Positions 43,680 to 53,923 are shown, counted from the first letter of the stretch. The stretch: 64,000 nt of DNA from CAVWCQ01 sp963753545 (GCA_963753545.1 CAVWCQ010000011.1:310001-374000); one strand, 5' to 3'. Made by a program: numbers and translations. Notes: generated by a model not told the origin, from the sequence alone.

Positions 43680-44483
43680 ATGAAATACGGGTTCATTTTG
43701 CCATTTGGTGACGCCCGCCTGGCCGCTGATTTTGCGCATGAAGCTGAACAGGCAGGATGGGATGGGTTTTTCGTCTGGGAAGCCGCCTGGAGTACCGATG
43801 CCTGGATATCCTTGACTGCCGCCGCAATGCGCACCGAACGCATCCGGCTGGGCACGATGCTCACGCCGCTCTCGCGCATGAGGCCCTGGAAGCTTGCCAG
43901 CGAAACGGCGACTCTGGATGCGCTGTCAGGTGGACGCGTCATTTTGTCAGTGGGGTTGGGAGCGGTCGATACCGGGTTTGCCGAATTTGGCGAACAAACG
44001 GATCGCAAAATTCGCTCCGAACTCCTCGATGAAGGGCTAGATATCCTGACAGGGCTGTGGAAGGGCCAGCCGTTCAGCTACCAGGGAAAACACTACCAGA
44101 TCAAGGAAATCACCTTTTCTCACCCTCCCCCGCCTCCCGTCCAGCAGCCGCGTATCCCGATCTGGGTCGTCGGTGCGTGGTTCAAGCCAAAATCGATGGC
44201 GCGGGCGCTGCGCTGGGATGGGCTGCTGCCGAACAAGATCGACGGCGGCAAGCACGTTCCGCCAACGCCGGACGATATTCGGGCGATGAAAGCTTACATC
44301 ACCGGGCATCGCACGGAAACCACGCCCTATGATATTGTCGTCGAAGGGAAAACGCAGTCAGCCGCAGACGTTCAGCCCTGGATCGATGCCGGGGCGACGT
44401 GGTGGTTGGAGGCCATGTGGGAAACGCCGAAGAGCACGCCCGATCCTGTGCTGGCCCGTATTCGCCAGGGGCCACCGCGCTGA
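43680..44483 (+). CDS. LLM-class (luciferase-like) flavin/F420-dependent oxidoreductase
   Basis: This 267-residue paralogue of the protein at 4626 has KYGFILPFGDARLAADFAHEAEQAGWDGFFVWE, TERIRLGTMLTPLSRMRPWKLASE and LSGGRVILSVGLG. The ATG at 43680 follows AAAGGAG at the right distance; an ATG at 43674 is part of that same site. It is divergent from the exonuclease gene. Because the two LLM proteins differ in the C-terminal half, they likely have different substrates. Confidence 0.87.
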   Translation: MKYGFILPFGDARLAADFAHEAEQAGWDGFFVWEAAWSTDAWISLTAAAMRTERIRLGTMLTPLSRMRPWKLASETATLDALSGGRVILSVGLGAVDTGFAEFGEQTDRKIRSELLDEGLDILTGLWKGQPFSYQGKHYQIKEITFSHPPPPPVQQPRIPIWVVGAWFKPKSMARALRWDGLLPNKIDGGKHVPPTPDDIRAMKAYITGHRTETTPYDIVVEGKTQSAADVQPWIDAGATWWLEAMWETPKSTPDPVLARIRQGPPR

Positions 44484-44566
44484 GAAAAAGACACATCAAC
44501 GGGATGAATTCGCGCCCGTTATAAGGCTTTTCAGCCCCTTGTGTGGGCTTCCAGGCTTTTCTACTA

Positions 44567-44589
44567 GCCCCAGGTTTTCAACCTGGGGC
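44567..44589. repeat. Palindromic hairpin element between convergent genes
   Basis: A 10-bp perfect stem GCCCCAGGTT / AACCTGGGGC with a TTC loop. It differs in sequence from the GTAGGGGCG elements and may be a separate REP-like family or a bidirectional terminator for the genes ending at 44483 and 44601. Confidence 0.6.
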
Positions 44590-44600
44590 GCGAAAACCAC

Positions 44601-45455
44601 TTACTTACCCATATAAACGGGCAGGTAGTCCAGCGCATTGGGCACGGCTTTGAGCAACTCCTGATCCGGTGGGATCAGCGGCATGCGGGGCTTCGCCTGG
44701 CGCAGACGGTGCACCTGATAGGAGTCGCGCACCGTTTCGAGCGTCGGGAGCCGCCAGTTCGCCGGGAGTTTGAGCTGCTCGGCAATGGCGCGCAGCCGCT
44801 GCCCATGCAGGCTGTTCCAGATATCACGCCCGCCGCCCATCAGCACGGAACGGGCCTGTTCCTGTTCCTCGCGCGACGCGCCCGATTGTTTGCTCAGGCG
44901 GCCAAAAAGCTGATCAGTCAGGCGCTTTGCCATCTTGTCGGCTTTTTTCGGATCGACACCCTGATCAGCGGCAAACTGCTGCAATTCCGGGGGGAGTGAG
45001 TCGGCCCCAACAACCATCACGGGCGGTTCGCCGCCCGGTTCTACGGGTGATACCTTCAGTTTGCCCGCAAAAGCCTGCTGAAGCTTCTCAACCGAGGTCT
45101 CATGACGCAGATAGGAGGCAAACGATGCCGGATGGTCATGGCGTTCGCCGTCACGGTAGAGGGCCATGCCGCCGTCTTCTTCATCCAACCAGGCATGGAG
45201 CACAGGCGTTTTGAGTACCCGGCTGAGATCGGGCAGCAGCGCCTGATCCACCTGCCCCAAAACGCGCACCCAATCATCCTGGACGGGCGCAACAAACAGG
45301 CGCACGGTTTCTTTTTGACCGGGAGGCGTGCCCGTACCGCCGGGGAATGGATCGTAAGACTGATATCCCTGCTCTGCCAGCAGCGACCGCAGCGCGTTAG
45401 CTGCGGCAGACGAATCCGTGAGCGGCATATAAAGACTGGTCCAGTTTTGGCTCAT
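44601..45455 (-). CDS. Hypothetical protein
   Basis: The 284-residue protein has no signal peptide or membrane span. The first half is an alpha/beta region (SLYMPLTDSSAAANALRSLLAEQG, TVRLFVAPVQDDWVRVLGQVDQALLPDLSR, VLHAWLDEEDGGMALYRDGER). A helical middle part has a Lys/Arg-rich run (GVDPKKADKMAKRLTDQLFGRLSK), and a C-terminal basic stretch ends in MPLIPPDQELLKAVPNALDYLPVYMGK. I do not recognise the family. Its ribosome site GGAG overlaps the stop of the GNAT gene, so the two are probably an operon. Confidence 0.7.
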   Translation of the reverse strand: MSQNWTSLYMPLTDSSAAANALRSLLAEQGYQSYDPFPGGTGTPPGQKETVRLFVAPVQDDWVRVLGQVDQALLPDLSRVLKTPVLHAWLDEEDGGMALYRDGERHDHPASFASYLRHETSVEKLQQAFAGKLKVSPVEPGGEPPVMVVGADSLPPELQQFAADQGVDPKKADKMAKRLTDQLFGRLSKQSGASREEQEQARSVLMGGGRDIWNSLHGQRLRAIAEQLKLPANWRLPTLETVRDSYQVHRLRQAKPRMPLIPPDQELLKAVPNALDYLPVYMGK

Positions 45456-45459
45456 CTGT

Positions 45460-46302
45460 TTATGCTCCTTCTTTCTCCTGCCGCCAGAAGGTCAGCATCC
45501 GGGTCAGATCGATAAATCCCAGGCGGCGATACAGCCCCAGCAGTGACTCCGGCGGCGAGGCTGTGAAGATCGTATCACATCCCCGGTCCATTGCCGCATT
45601 CGAAGCGGTGCTGATCAATGCCGCTTCCAGGCCCATGCCATGCCACAGTGGAGCGGTTGCGACCGCTTCCAGTTGAGCCGTCGTCGAGCGAAGCTCGACC
45701 CGCGCCGCACCGAGCACCGTTCCCTCGTAACTCGCCAGCACAAACAGATTTTTCCCTTCGCTGCTGGCTCTTTCCAGAGGATCGATATCGGCGGGCTCAA
45801 CTGACAGCAGTTCCGTGTTGTAATACCCGGCGCGAAAGACTCGCAGCCACACGGAGAGATCAGCGCGGGAGGAGGCGACTGAGGTCGTAATCTCCGGCTC
45901 GAATTTCTCCGAGAGCCGCCCCAGCGGTGTTTCATCGGGCAGCGAGGGACCGATCATAGGACGGTAAGCCATGACCACTCCATCAGCTTCCAATCCCAAC
46001 CCCAACAAGGAAAGCTGCTGTTGGAAAGCGATGGGGAACAGTGCATCAAAAAATGCCAGCCGGGGAATGCGTCCCAGCCGTTCCAGTCCCGCGAATCCAT
46101 CCAGCAGGTCTTCGCGGCGGATCCAGGCGACGCCCTTATGCGGGGTCGCACAGTTCAGGCGCGGCTCTGGGTTTGAGAGATGAAAAAATATATCGACGGT
46201 GCCCAACTGCTCTGTCACGGCATGATCTTCTAAAATAGCCGCGCGCAGATGCTCCTGAATGCTGCGTAAAGTCTGCCGTTCGTCCCGATTCAGTGAACCC
46301 AT
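45460..46302 (-). CDS. GNAT-family N-acetyltransferase
   Basis: The 280-residue protein ends with a GNAT fold: EGTVLGAARVELRSTTAQLEAVATAPLWHGMGLEAALISTASNAAMDRGCDTIFTASPPESLLGLYRRLGFIDLTR, whose HGMGLEAAL segment corresponds to the Q/RxxGxA acetyl-CoA loop but with HGMG in place of the usual QGxG. The N-terminal 140 residues form a separate domain that I cannot name (NCATPHKGVAWIRREDLLDG). It is translated just before the hypothetical gene at 44601. Confidence 0.75.
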   Translation of the reverse strand: MGSLNRDERQTLRSIQEHLRAAILEDHAVTEQLGTVDIFFHLSNPEPRLNCATPHKGVAWIRREDLLDGFAGLERLGRIPRLAFFDALFPIAFQQQLSLLGLGLEADGVVMAYRPMIGPSLPDETPLGRLSEKFEPEITTSVASSRADLSVWLRVFRAGYYNTELLSVEPADIDPLERASSEGKNLFVLASYEGTVLGAARVELRSTTAQLEAVATAPLWHGMGLEAALISTASNAAMDRGCDTIFTASPPESLLGLYRRLGFIDLTRMLTFWRQEKEGA

Positions 46303-46436
46303 AAACTATCTTTCTTTCCGACGTAACCATACCTGTGTACCAGTTTACCCATTTTGTGCAGGAGCGCCATTAAGGATAGGGGATAAAACAGTGAGGGCGA
46401 GGTTTCCCCCGCCCAAGGCAGCCGTAGGCTGCACGC

Positions 46437-48230
46437 TTACGGCTGGCGTTCGGAGAGGGTATGCGCGGAGAAGAACTTCCAGATTTCCTCCGCACCATTG
46501 ATATCAATAGTGGTTTGCCCGGCGATGGCCTCGTCCAACCGCCCCCGGATGCCGGGAATATTATGCCCCCCGCCCTGAATGGCATAGAACAGCACATCGC
46601 TGCCCACCGCGCAGCCGCCGAAAGTGTAGCGGTAAACGGTAGTCGTGGGATTCGGTTCCAGCGAGGGCATCACCATCGACTCGACCAGATCGGGTTCGCA
46701 CTGGTCATGCACGGCCCAGAACAGCACTGTATCGGGCACGGACAGCGATACTTCAAAATCCTGAACGGTCACGCCATTCCAGAGAATATTATTATCGTCC
46801 GTGCCATGAATGACCATCATCGGAACGGGCGGCGTGCTCTCGCACAGGTCGATGAAATAGGGGTAGAGCGACGCGCTGATCGTGGCAAACGCGGCGAACC
46901 GATCCGGGGCATCACAGGCGGCGCGCTGGGCCATAAAGCCGCCGTTGGAAAAACCCGCCACATAGAGCCGGTCCTGGTCGATTGCCAGGTCTTTCGCCAG
47001 ATCATCCACTAGTTTTACAAAAAAATCCGAATCATCCACCGAGGAATAATCCTCAAAACCCGGCGTACCGAGCACATAATCCCATTCGTTGTTGACACCA
47101 TCGGGATAGATGGCGATAAATCCCTTTTCGCGGGCCACGCGGTTCATATCGGACAGGTAAGCAAAGCCCAGCCCTGTACCCGATCTGCCGTGCAAGCCGA
47201 ACACAACAGGCATCGGATCGGCAGAATCGGTGGAGGGCGGCACGTAGAGATCATAGCTGCGCGCTGCCCCGCTGTAGGGTTCAGCGGGCGTAGCGATAGC
47301 AGACTTCAGTGGATCGTCCCAGCCCTCCCGTTTCATGAAAAAATTCGCCATGACCGAAGCCGTATCAAAGCCAATCTGGTTAAGCGTGTAATCGCCCATA
47401 TGCGGCCAGTTCGCGCCCATGCCGGGGATATGGAAAAAGGCCAGAGTCGTACCGTCCGCACAGTCGGGATAAACCTTGCTGAACGAGTCATCAATCTTTT
47501 GCACCGTCTCACGATTGCACTCGTTCCGCATATTCCAGAAGGCCAGCGTTTCTTCCGAACTGAGGATGCGCAGATCGGGATCGTCCGGCTCGGTCGTCGG
47601 GATATCGCGCCCCTCAATCGGATACTGAGCATCTTCCTGTCCGATCAGGATCAGCAGCGAGACGAGATCGGAGGCCGCCGGGCACTCGTCTACATGAAAA
47701 TTCCATGTCAGCGCATCCACTACCGCCACCCCCGCGAACCGATCCGGCATTTCGCAAGCCAGCCGCAGGGCCATCGCGCCGCCGCTGTTCATGCCGGAGA
47801 GATACACCTGATCGGGATCGATGCTGTATTGGGAGGAGAGATCATCGATCAGGGCGGGGATAAAGCCGATATCGTTGGTCCCGTCCAGCCCGTTATACCA
47901 GCCGTTCGTCAGGCGACCATCATCCCACAGCACGTCGACGCTGTCAGGATAAACGACCAGAAACCCTTCCTGCTCCGCGATAGCGTCCCAGCCGGAGATG
48001 GCTTCCATTCCGCGCCCACTCGATGCCGCGCCGTGCAGCACCACAATCAGCGGGACAGGCGTCGAGCCATCATAGGAGGCGGGCACGGTGAGGGCATACG
48101 TTCGATCCCGTCCTTCGAAGGTCAGCGTGCCGCTGGTGCTCTCGGCGCGGGCGCGGTGATTTTTGGTGAGCGGGGATAATGCCGATAAAAGCGCGATCAG
48201 CAGTGCGGCGGCTGCGAGTTTTCGTCCCAT
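46437..48230 (-). CDS. Secreted two-domain polyhydroxybutyrate-depolymerase/feruloyl-esterase-like protein
   Basis: The 597-residue protein has a signal peptide and two tandem LpqC-type alpha/beta-hydrolase domains. Both have the oxyanion segment (VPLIVVLHGAASSG and MPVVFGLHGRSG) and a VYPDxV/IYPDGV element. Domain 2 has the nucleophile elbow AGFSNGG with Ser. Domain 1 has SGMNSGG, where the usual Ser of GxSxG reads Asn, so it is probably inactive or uses a shifted residue. The protein likely hydrolyses esters outside the cell. Domain 1 occupies about residues 30-290, domain 2 about 310-590. Confidence 0.82.
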   Translation of the reverse strand: MGRKLAAAALLIALLSALSPLTKNHRARAESTSGTLTFEGRDRTYALTVPASYDGSTPVPLIVVLHGAASSGRGMEAISGWDAIAEQEGFLVVYPDSVDVLWDDGRLTNGWYNGLDGTNDIGFIPALIDDLSSQYSIDPDQVYLSGMNSGGAMALRLACEMPDRFAGVAVVDALTWNFHVDECPAASDLVSLLILIGQEDAQYPIEGRDIPTTEPDDPDLRILSSEETLAFWNMRNECNRETVQKIDDSFSKVYPDCADGTTLAFFHIPGMGANWPHMGDYTLNQIGFDTASVMANFFMKREGWDDPLKSAIATPAEPYSGAARSYDLYVPPSTDSADPMPVVFGLHGRSGTGLGFAYLSDMNRVAREKGFIAIYPDGVNNEWDYVLGTPGFEDYSSVDDSDFFVKLVDDLAKDLAIDQDRLYVAGFSNGGFMAQRAACDAPDRFAAFATISASLYPYFIDLCESTPPVPMMVIHGTDDNNILWNGVTVQDFEVSLSVPDTVLFWAVHDQCEPDLVESMVMPSLEPNPTTTVYRYTFGGCAVGSDVLFYAIQGGGHNIPGIRGRLDEAIAGQTTIDINGAEEIWKFFSAHTLSERQP

Positions 48231-48323
48231 CGAAGCCCATCCTCTCGTTGTATGCTCTGTGCATGAATGGTTATACGGGATGAGCCATGCGGAGGGGTGT
48301 GTACGACACCAGAGCTTTGTTGC

Positions 48324-48554
48324 TTACTCTATGTACGAATTAGCATCACCATAATAAAAATAGTCCATCATATCGAGAACAACATCTTCATCTTGCTCAC
48401 TTCTGACAGCAGCTAACTGTCGGAACGACTGAAGTTCATTCAGTAACGTTTCCTTTGGAACTCCCTGCTGGCGTAGATTGACTATGGTTCTATGTAAAGC
48501 AGAAAGGGGATTTTCCTCGTTTAAGGCTATCCAAAACTGTTCCTGATAACTCAT
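48324..48554 (-). CDS. Small hypothetical protein
   Basis: The 76-residue product (SYQEQFWIALNEENPLSALHRTIVNLRQQG...) is helical and acidic with no membrane segment. It lies nine bases after the true end of recD2 and has a GAGG site, so it is probably the last gene of that transcript. The family is not recognised; it resembles many small orphan proteins. The reading frame is short but its spacing to the helicase gene supports it. Confidence 0.55.
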   Translation of the reverse strand: MSYQEQFWIALNEENPLSALHRTIVNLRQQGVPKETLLNELQSFRQLAAVRSEQDEDVVLDMMDYFYYGDANSYIE

Positions 48555-48563
48555 CTCTGAGCC

Positions 48564-50751
48564 TCACTCCCTCATCCGCCAATCCAACGCGCTCCAACGG
48601 CGGGCCACCTGATCGTTATTGACCGCAATCGCAATCGCCTTGCCGCGTGCCGACCAGCACGACGAGTTGTTTCGCCCGCGTGACCGCCGTATAGAGCAGG
48701 TTGCGCTGAAGCATCATGTAATGCTGCGTCATAACCGGGATCACCACGCAGGGATATTCGCTGCCCTGCGAACGGTGGACGCTGATGCAGTAGGCGTGAG
48801 TCAGTTCGTCGGCCTCGGACCAGTCGTATTTCACGAAGCGCCCATCCACCGTGATCACCATCTCCTGCTCGGTCAGATCCAGGCTGTGGACGCGCCCGAT
48901 ATCGCCGTTAAACACTTCTTTTTCATAGTTATTGCGCATCTGGATCACTTTGTCGCCCACGCGGAACAGCCGCCCCGCTAATCGCCGCTCCGCCAGCCGT
49001 CCCGCCGGGTTGAGCTTCTCTTGCAGGATATCATTCAGGGCCGAGACGCCCACCGGGCCGCGATACATGGGCGATAGCACCTGAATATCCTTCATGGGGT
49101 CGAGTCCGAACCGGCTGGGAATCCGCTCCAAAACGACGCTGACCAGCAGTTCGGCGGCGGCTTCGGGCTCCTCCTCAGCAAAGAGGAAAAAGTCGTTGGA
49201 CTGGTTCGACGTATCCGGCGACTCGCCGTGATTGATGCGGTGCGCGTTGCGGATGATCGCGCTCGTCTCCGCCTGCCGGAAGATCAGATCGAGCCGCGTC
49301 ACCGGGCCGATATTGCCCCGGATCACGTCGCGCAGCACATCGCCCGCCCCGACGCTGGGCAGTTGATCCACGTCGCCCACCAGCAGTAAATGTGTATCCG
49401 GCGGGATCGCTTTGAGCAGGTTGTAAAACAGCACCAGATCGATCATCGACGCCTCATCGACCACGATCATATCGGCATCGAGCGGGTTATCCTCGTTGAA
49501 GTTAAATCCGTTCTGAGCCGGGCTGTAGCCCAGCATGCGGTGAATTGTCCGGGCGGGGTGTCCGGTCGCTTCGCTGAGACGTTTGGCAGCGCGTCCTGTT
49601 GGCGAAGCCAGCATAAAGCGGTGTCCCGTGCGTTCCAGCACGCCGATCACCGTGCGGAGCGTGGTGGTCTTGCCTGTGCCGGGGCCACCTGTCAGGACAC
49701 TCATTTTGTGGGTGAGTGCCTGCCGCACCGCGTCACGCTGCTGGGCGGTCAGAGTCACCTGCGCGCCGGAGGCGGGAGCCAGCAGATGCTCCCAATCGGC
49801 CTTTTTGAGATCATACAGGCGGCTGGACGGAAAATCCGCCATCTGTTTGAGCCGCGCCGCCGATCCTTTTTCGCTGTAGTACATCGGCGGCAGATACACC
49901 GCTTCGACGCGCTCCAATCCTTCCGGTACGGCCTCGATCATCACGTCACTCCGCGCGGCGCTGCGGCTGATGGCCTCTTCGACCAGGGCCGGATCAACTT
50001 CGAGGATCGAGACGGCTTCATCCACCAGCGTATGGCGCGGCAAAAAAACGTGACCATCGTCGCCCGCATTGTTCAGGGCAAAGGCGACCCCTGCCCCGAT
50101 CCGCGCCGGAGAGTCAGGCGGCAGACCCAGATCGCGGGCGATCTTGTCCGCCGTGCGGAAGCCGATCCCAAAGATATCTTTGGCGAGGCGGTAAGGGTCT
50201 TTGCTGACAATCGAAATCGACTGATCGCCGTAGTGTTTGTAAATCTTCACCGCTAATCCGCTGCTGATGCCGTGCCCCTGCAAAAAGAGCATGACCTCTT
50301 TGATCGCCTGCTGTTCGATCCACGCCTTGCCGATCAGCCCGGTGCGGTGTTTGCCGACTCCCGGCACTTCGAGCAGGCGATTCGGCGTGCGATCCAGGAT
50401 GTCAAGCGTGTCCTTGCCGAAAAAATCCACGATCTTTTTGGCGGTCACCGGGCCAACACCTTTGACCAGCCCACTGCCGAGATAACGCTTGATCGCTTCG
50501 ACGGTTGCCGGGCGCACCTGAGTCACGACATCCGCCTTAAACTGCCGCCCATGTTTGGGGTGCGACGTCCATTCGCCCTGGATGCGCACGCTTTCCCCCG
50601 GCTGGATTTCGGGCATATTGCCAACGACGGTCACCAACTGATCGCCGCGCAGGACAAGCTGGTGCGGGCGCAGGCGCATCACGCAGTAATTCGTCTCTTC
50701 GTTGTAGTACGTTATCCGTTCAACCGTTCCATCTAGCGTATCGGGTGGCAT
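48564..50751 (-). CDS. recD2: RecD2-like SF1B DNA helicase, one frameshift
   Basis: The 728-residue product (with the frameshift) has an N-terminal OB-fold (VERITYYNEETNYCVMRLRPHQL), helix-hairpin-helix motifs (LLEVPGVGKHRTGLI), the helicase core with Walker A VLTGGPGTGKTTTLRTVI, Walker B MIVVDEASMIDLVL, GDVDQLPSVGAGDVLRD and the C-terminal motif VHRSQGSEYPCVV plus YTAVTRAKQLVVLVG. RecD2 unwinds 5'-to-3' and repairs breaks. Near 48640-48648 the frame ends in GTRQGDCDCGQ; in the next frame it continues KAIAIAVNNDQVARRWSALDWRMRE to a stop at 48564, which is what the family would show, so a one-base insertion is likely. Confidence 0.88.
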
Positions 50752-50826
50752 AAGTTCAATCCGTTTGGCAGAGTGTTAATTCTTCTGCTATTTTACCCTA
50801 TTAGAGATCCATTTCGGAGATTGATG

Positions 50827-51615
50827 ATGGCTAAGACTATTCCCATTGAACTGTACTACGAAGAAACCGGGCGCGGCACGCCTGTTGTGCTGCTGCACGG
50901 CTTCCCGTTTAACCACCATCTGTGGGACGCGCAGCGCGCAGCCCTGGGCGGTAATTACCGCGTCATTACCCCCGATCTGCGCGGGCATGGCGAGAGTCCC
51001 GCGCCGGATGGCCCCTACAGCATGGACGAACTGGCCGACGATGTGTTTGCCCTGCTGGATCGCCTCGGCATCGAGCGCGCCGTTTGGGGTGGTCACAGCA
51101 TGGGTGGCTATGTGCTGATGGCTGCGCTGCGCCGCGCTCCAGAGCGGATCAACGCCGCCGTCTTTGTCGCCACACACGCCCAGGCCGATACCCCGGAACG
51201 CCAGATCACGCGCCGGGAGAGCGCCGAACTCGCTCTCAAGAATGGCAGCGGCGATGTCGCTTTTGGCATGATGCCCGTCCTGTTTTCGACGGCAGTGGAA
51301 GGCAAATCTACGATGGCGCAGAGCATTTATGATATCATGGTCAAAACGCCCCCCGCCGGAGTCGCCGGATCGCTCTATGGCATGGCGGCGCGGCCCAGTT
51401 CCGCCGATTCCCTGCGCAACCTGGGTATCCCCGCCCTGGTCGTTGGAGGAACCGAGGATCAGTTGGTCAAGCCGGAACTGATCGAAGAACTGTCCTCCCT
51501 GATCCCGCAGGCGACTCTGATCTGGATTGACGGCGTAGGTCACCTGCCGATGATCGAGAAGCCCGACGAAACCACCACCGCCCTGCGCAGCTTTTTGCGG
51601 TCGGTCGCCGGGTAA
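50827..51615 (+). CDS. Alpha/beta-hydrolase
   Basis: The 262-residue protein has LLHGFPFNHHLWDAQ (oxyanion), VITPDLRGHGES, the nucleophile elbow GGHSMGGYVL, and the catalytic His in VGHLPMIEKP; Asp lies in GGTEDQLV. The family covers esterases, epoxide hydrolases, dehalogenases and pimeloyl-ester enzymes; the specific reaction is not clear. An ATG at 50827 is chosen because GGAG is seven bases upstream. A terminator follows. Confidence 0.88.
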   Translation: MAKTIPIELYYEETGRGTPVVLLHGFPFNHHLWDAQRAALGGNYRVITPDLRGHGESPAPDGPYSMDELADDVFALLDRLGIERAVWGGHSMGGYVLMAALRRAPERINAAVFVATHAQADTPERQITRRESAELALKNGSGDVAFGMMPVLFSTAVEGKSTMAQSIYDIMVKTPPAGVAGSLYGMAARPSSADSLRNLGIPALVVGGTEDQLVKPELIEELSSLIPQATLIWIDGVGHLPMIEKPDETTTALRSFLRSVAG

Positions 51616-51617
51616 CA

Positions 51618-51638
51618 TTGTTCAGAAATTGTGAACAA
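51618..51638. promoter_or_regulatory. Inverted repeat TTGTTCA-N7-TGAACAA
   Basis: Seven-base arms with a seven-base spacer, directly after the alpha/beta-hydrolase stop and about 180 bases before the kinase gene. It could be a repressor site for the kinase transcript or a chance structure; the assignment is based on symmetry alone. Confidence 0.35.
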
Positions 51639-51661
51639 GCATTCTCGTCAGGAGGTTGCAG

Positions 51662-51689
51662 CGCACCCATGAGGGTGCGTTTTATTTTT
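51662..51689 (+). terminator. Rho-independent terminator after the alpha/beta-hydrolase gene
   Basis: CGCACCC / GGGTGCG with a four-base loop ATGA is followed by TTTTATTTTT. It isolates the hydrolase from the kinase gene at 51815. Confidence 0.88.
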
Positions 51690-51814
51690 CATATAGTCTG
51701 GCTATGCTTCCTGGTACAAAATGCCATTTCCTCTGTTCCAACAGACTGGGATATACTAGTGGAAACTTTATACGGCGCTGGTTCCCGGCGTCAGCTTAGT
51801 CGAGAATAGCTCTT

Positions 51815-53923
51815 ATGTCTGCTGATCCGCTTATTGGAAGAAAATTAGGCGACTATTCCATCCAGCTACTGCTTGGTCGTGGGGGGATGTCCCGCGTCTA
51901 TCGCGGTCTTGACGAAAACCTGGATCGTTTCGCAGCGGTCAAGGTCATCAGCGGCGATTTTGTCACCACCACTGAGGAAGAATACACCCGCCGCTTCCAG
52001 ATCGAGGCCCGCGCCATCGCCCGGCTGAGGCACCCAAACATCGTCGGCATTTACCAGTTTGGGCGCACCGAAGGCATCTACTACATGGCAATGGTCTTTC
52101 TGGAAGGCAGAGATCTTCGCTCTCTGCTGAAGGACTATGCCGACCGTGGCCAGCGCATTCCCACGACCGACCTGATGCGCATCATCCGCGATGTCGCCAG
52201 CGCGCTTGACTATGCCCATGAGCAGGGCGTGATCCACCGCGACATTAAGCCTTCGAATATCATGCTGGAAAAAAATACCGGGCGCGCTATTTTGATGGAC
52301 TTCGGACTGGCGCTCAGCATCCAGGAAGGCACGACGGGCGATACCTTTGGCAGCGCCCATTACATCGCGCCCGAACAGGCAATATCATCAGCCAAATCGG
52401 TCCCGCAGAGCGACCTCTATTCGCTGGGTATCGTGATCTACGAAATGCTCACCGGAAAAGTGCCGTTCGATGATCCCTCCGCGATGAGTGTTGCTCTCAA
52501 ACATCTGAATGAACTCCCGCCGCCGCCCAGCATGTACAACCCCGATCTGCCCCCGGCAGTCGAAACGGTGATCATGCGGGTGCTCGACAAAGACCCCAAC
52601 CGGCGCTATCTGACCGGATTTGAACTGGTTAAAGCGCTGGAAAAAGCCTTTAAGATATCGGGGATCGATGGCGCTGGTCCGAGCCAGGTGCCCGTAGCGG
52701 CTCCCAGCCTGCCCCAAACAGAGTCTCAACCTTCGCGCCCCTCGTCCCCTGGCCTTGCCGGGGATGCGCAACCCGTCATGGAACCGGAAGCCCACGCGGA
52801 ACGCGGCGTAGCGGGGCGTTTTGCCCGGCGCAAAGCGCACAAAGAAGAACAGGCCGCGCTGCAATCGATGACAGAGGACGCGCTTCAGATCGATACGGCG
52901 ACTCTGGACTCAATTCTGGGCGGCTACTCGGATCCGCGTGACATCGGATTGGTTGGCCCAGATGCGAAGCCGATTACGATACCCGAACGTCCTTCGCAGT
53001 TGAGCCGTGAGGTGGGGGGCAAGAAGAAACGGTCACGGGTTGGCCTGCTACTGGCTACCGTGCTCATCTTTATTGTGGTGATCTCGGCGGCCTGGTTTGG
53101 CTTCGTAGGGGGCAAGGATAAGGATAATACGGAGGCTGCCATAGTCGGTACGGAAGATGCAGGGCAAGCGGTCGCCGTGGTGACGGATGAGGCCACTGCC
53201 AGCGTTACAGAAGCGGTAGAGACTGCCAGTGCAACAGCAGCGAGTACGGAAGACTCAACGGGTGAAGCAGCGACCAAAACGCCGACTGAGGATAGTGGAC
53301 AAGTTACCAGCGATGCCAGCTCCCACGCGACCATGACCGCCATTGCCGAAGCAGGGTCTGTTAGCCAGCAAACACAGGAGGCGCTCGAACCAATCGCCAC
53401 TGCTACTGCCGAGGCGCAGCCCGTCCAGACCTCCGCGACGGACACACCGCGCCCCTCTTCGACGCCTCGCCCGTCCACATCCACAGGGACGACTTCGCCT
53501 ACACCTGCCCGCCAGCCGAATATCCGCCTGATGTTTGATGAAGACGTGTTCAATCTGATCAATGTGACAGATGAGACGCTGAACGTCAGTGAGCTCATTT
53601 TTGAGCAGGAACTCAACAATGGCGCGCGGCTGATTTTTGAGGCGAATACGTGGAATAAGCCGTTTATGATCGAACCGCCCGCGCGAATGGGGATGCGCGG
53701 CTGCTTTCAGGTCGTGACTTCCACCGGCACCCAGAGCACGCCGTCGCGCAGCGACTGCCCACGTTTCCTCGGCTGGTACCGCGTCAACGATCCGGCTCAC
53801 TATTTTTGGCTGGCAGAAGACGCAAACTCTGCATTCAGTGTCCGCGTCGCGGGCGATCCAACGATCCTGGCGACCTGCTTGATAGCCGAGGGCGAGTGCT
53901 CGTTCTACTTGCCGCAGGACTAG
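51815..53923 (+). CDS. Membrane Ser/Thr protein kinase with exported C-terminal domain
   Basis: The 702-residue protein has a complete Hanks-type kinase domain at about residues 13-275: LLGRGGMSRVYRG (P-loop), FAAVKV (catalytic Lys), VIHRDIKPSNIML (HRD loop), MDFGLAL (DFG) and SAHYIAPEQA. A Pro/Ser/Gln/Ala-rich region follows, then a membrane helix at about residues 408-430 (GLLLATVLIFIVVISAAWFGF), a 130-residue Ala/Thr linker and a C-terminal extracytoplasmic domain (NIRLMFDEDVFNLINVTDETLNVSELIFE... SDCPRFLGWYRVND) with several Cys. It resembles bacterial PknB-type sensors, but the exterior is not PASTA-like. Confidence 0.92.
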   Translation: MSADPLIGRKLGDYSIQLLLGRGGMSRVYRGLDENLDRFAAVKVISGDFVTTTEEEYTRRFQIEARAIARLRHPNIVGIYQFGRTEGIYYMAMVFLEGRDLRSLLKDYADRGQRIPTTDLMRIIRDVASALDYAHEQGVIHRDIKPSNIMLEKNTGRAILMDFGLALSIQEGTTGDTFGSAHYIAPEQAISSAKSVPQSDLYSLGIVIYEMLTGKVPFDDPSAMSVALKHLNELPPPPSMYNPDLPPAVETVIMRVLDKDPNRRYLTGFELVKALEKAFKISGIDGAGPSQVPVAAPSLPQTESQPSRPSSPGLAGDAQPVMEPEAHAERGVAGRFARRKAHKEEQAALQSMTEDALQIDTATLDSILGGYSDPRDIGLVGPDAKPITIPERPSQLSREVGGKKKRSRVGLLLATVLIFIVVISAAWFGFVGGKDKDNTEAAIVGTEDAGQAVAVVTDEATASVTEAVETASATAASTEDSTGEAATKTPTEDSGQVTSDASSHATMTAIAEAGSVSQQTQEALEPIATATAEAQPVQTSATDTPRPSSTPRPSTSTGTTSPTPARQPNIRLMFDEDVFNLINVTDETLNVSELIFEQELNNGARLIFEANTWNKPFMIEPPARMGMRGCFQVVTSTGTQSTPSRSDCPRFLGWYRVNDPAHYFWLAEDANSAFSVRVAGDPTILATCLIAEGECSFYLPQD

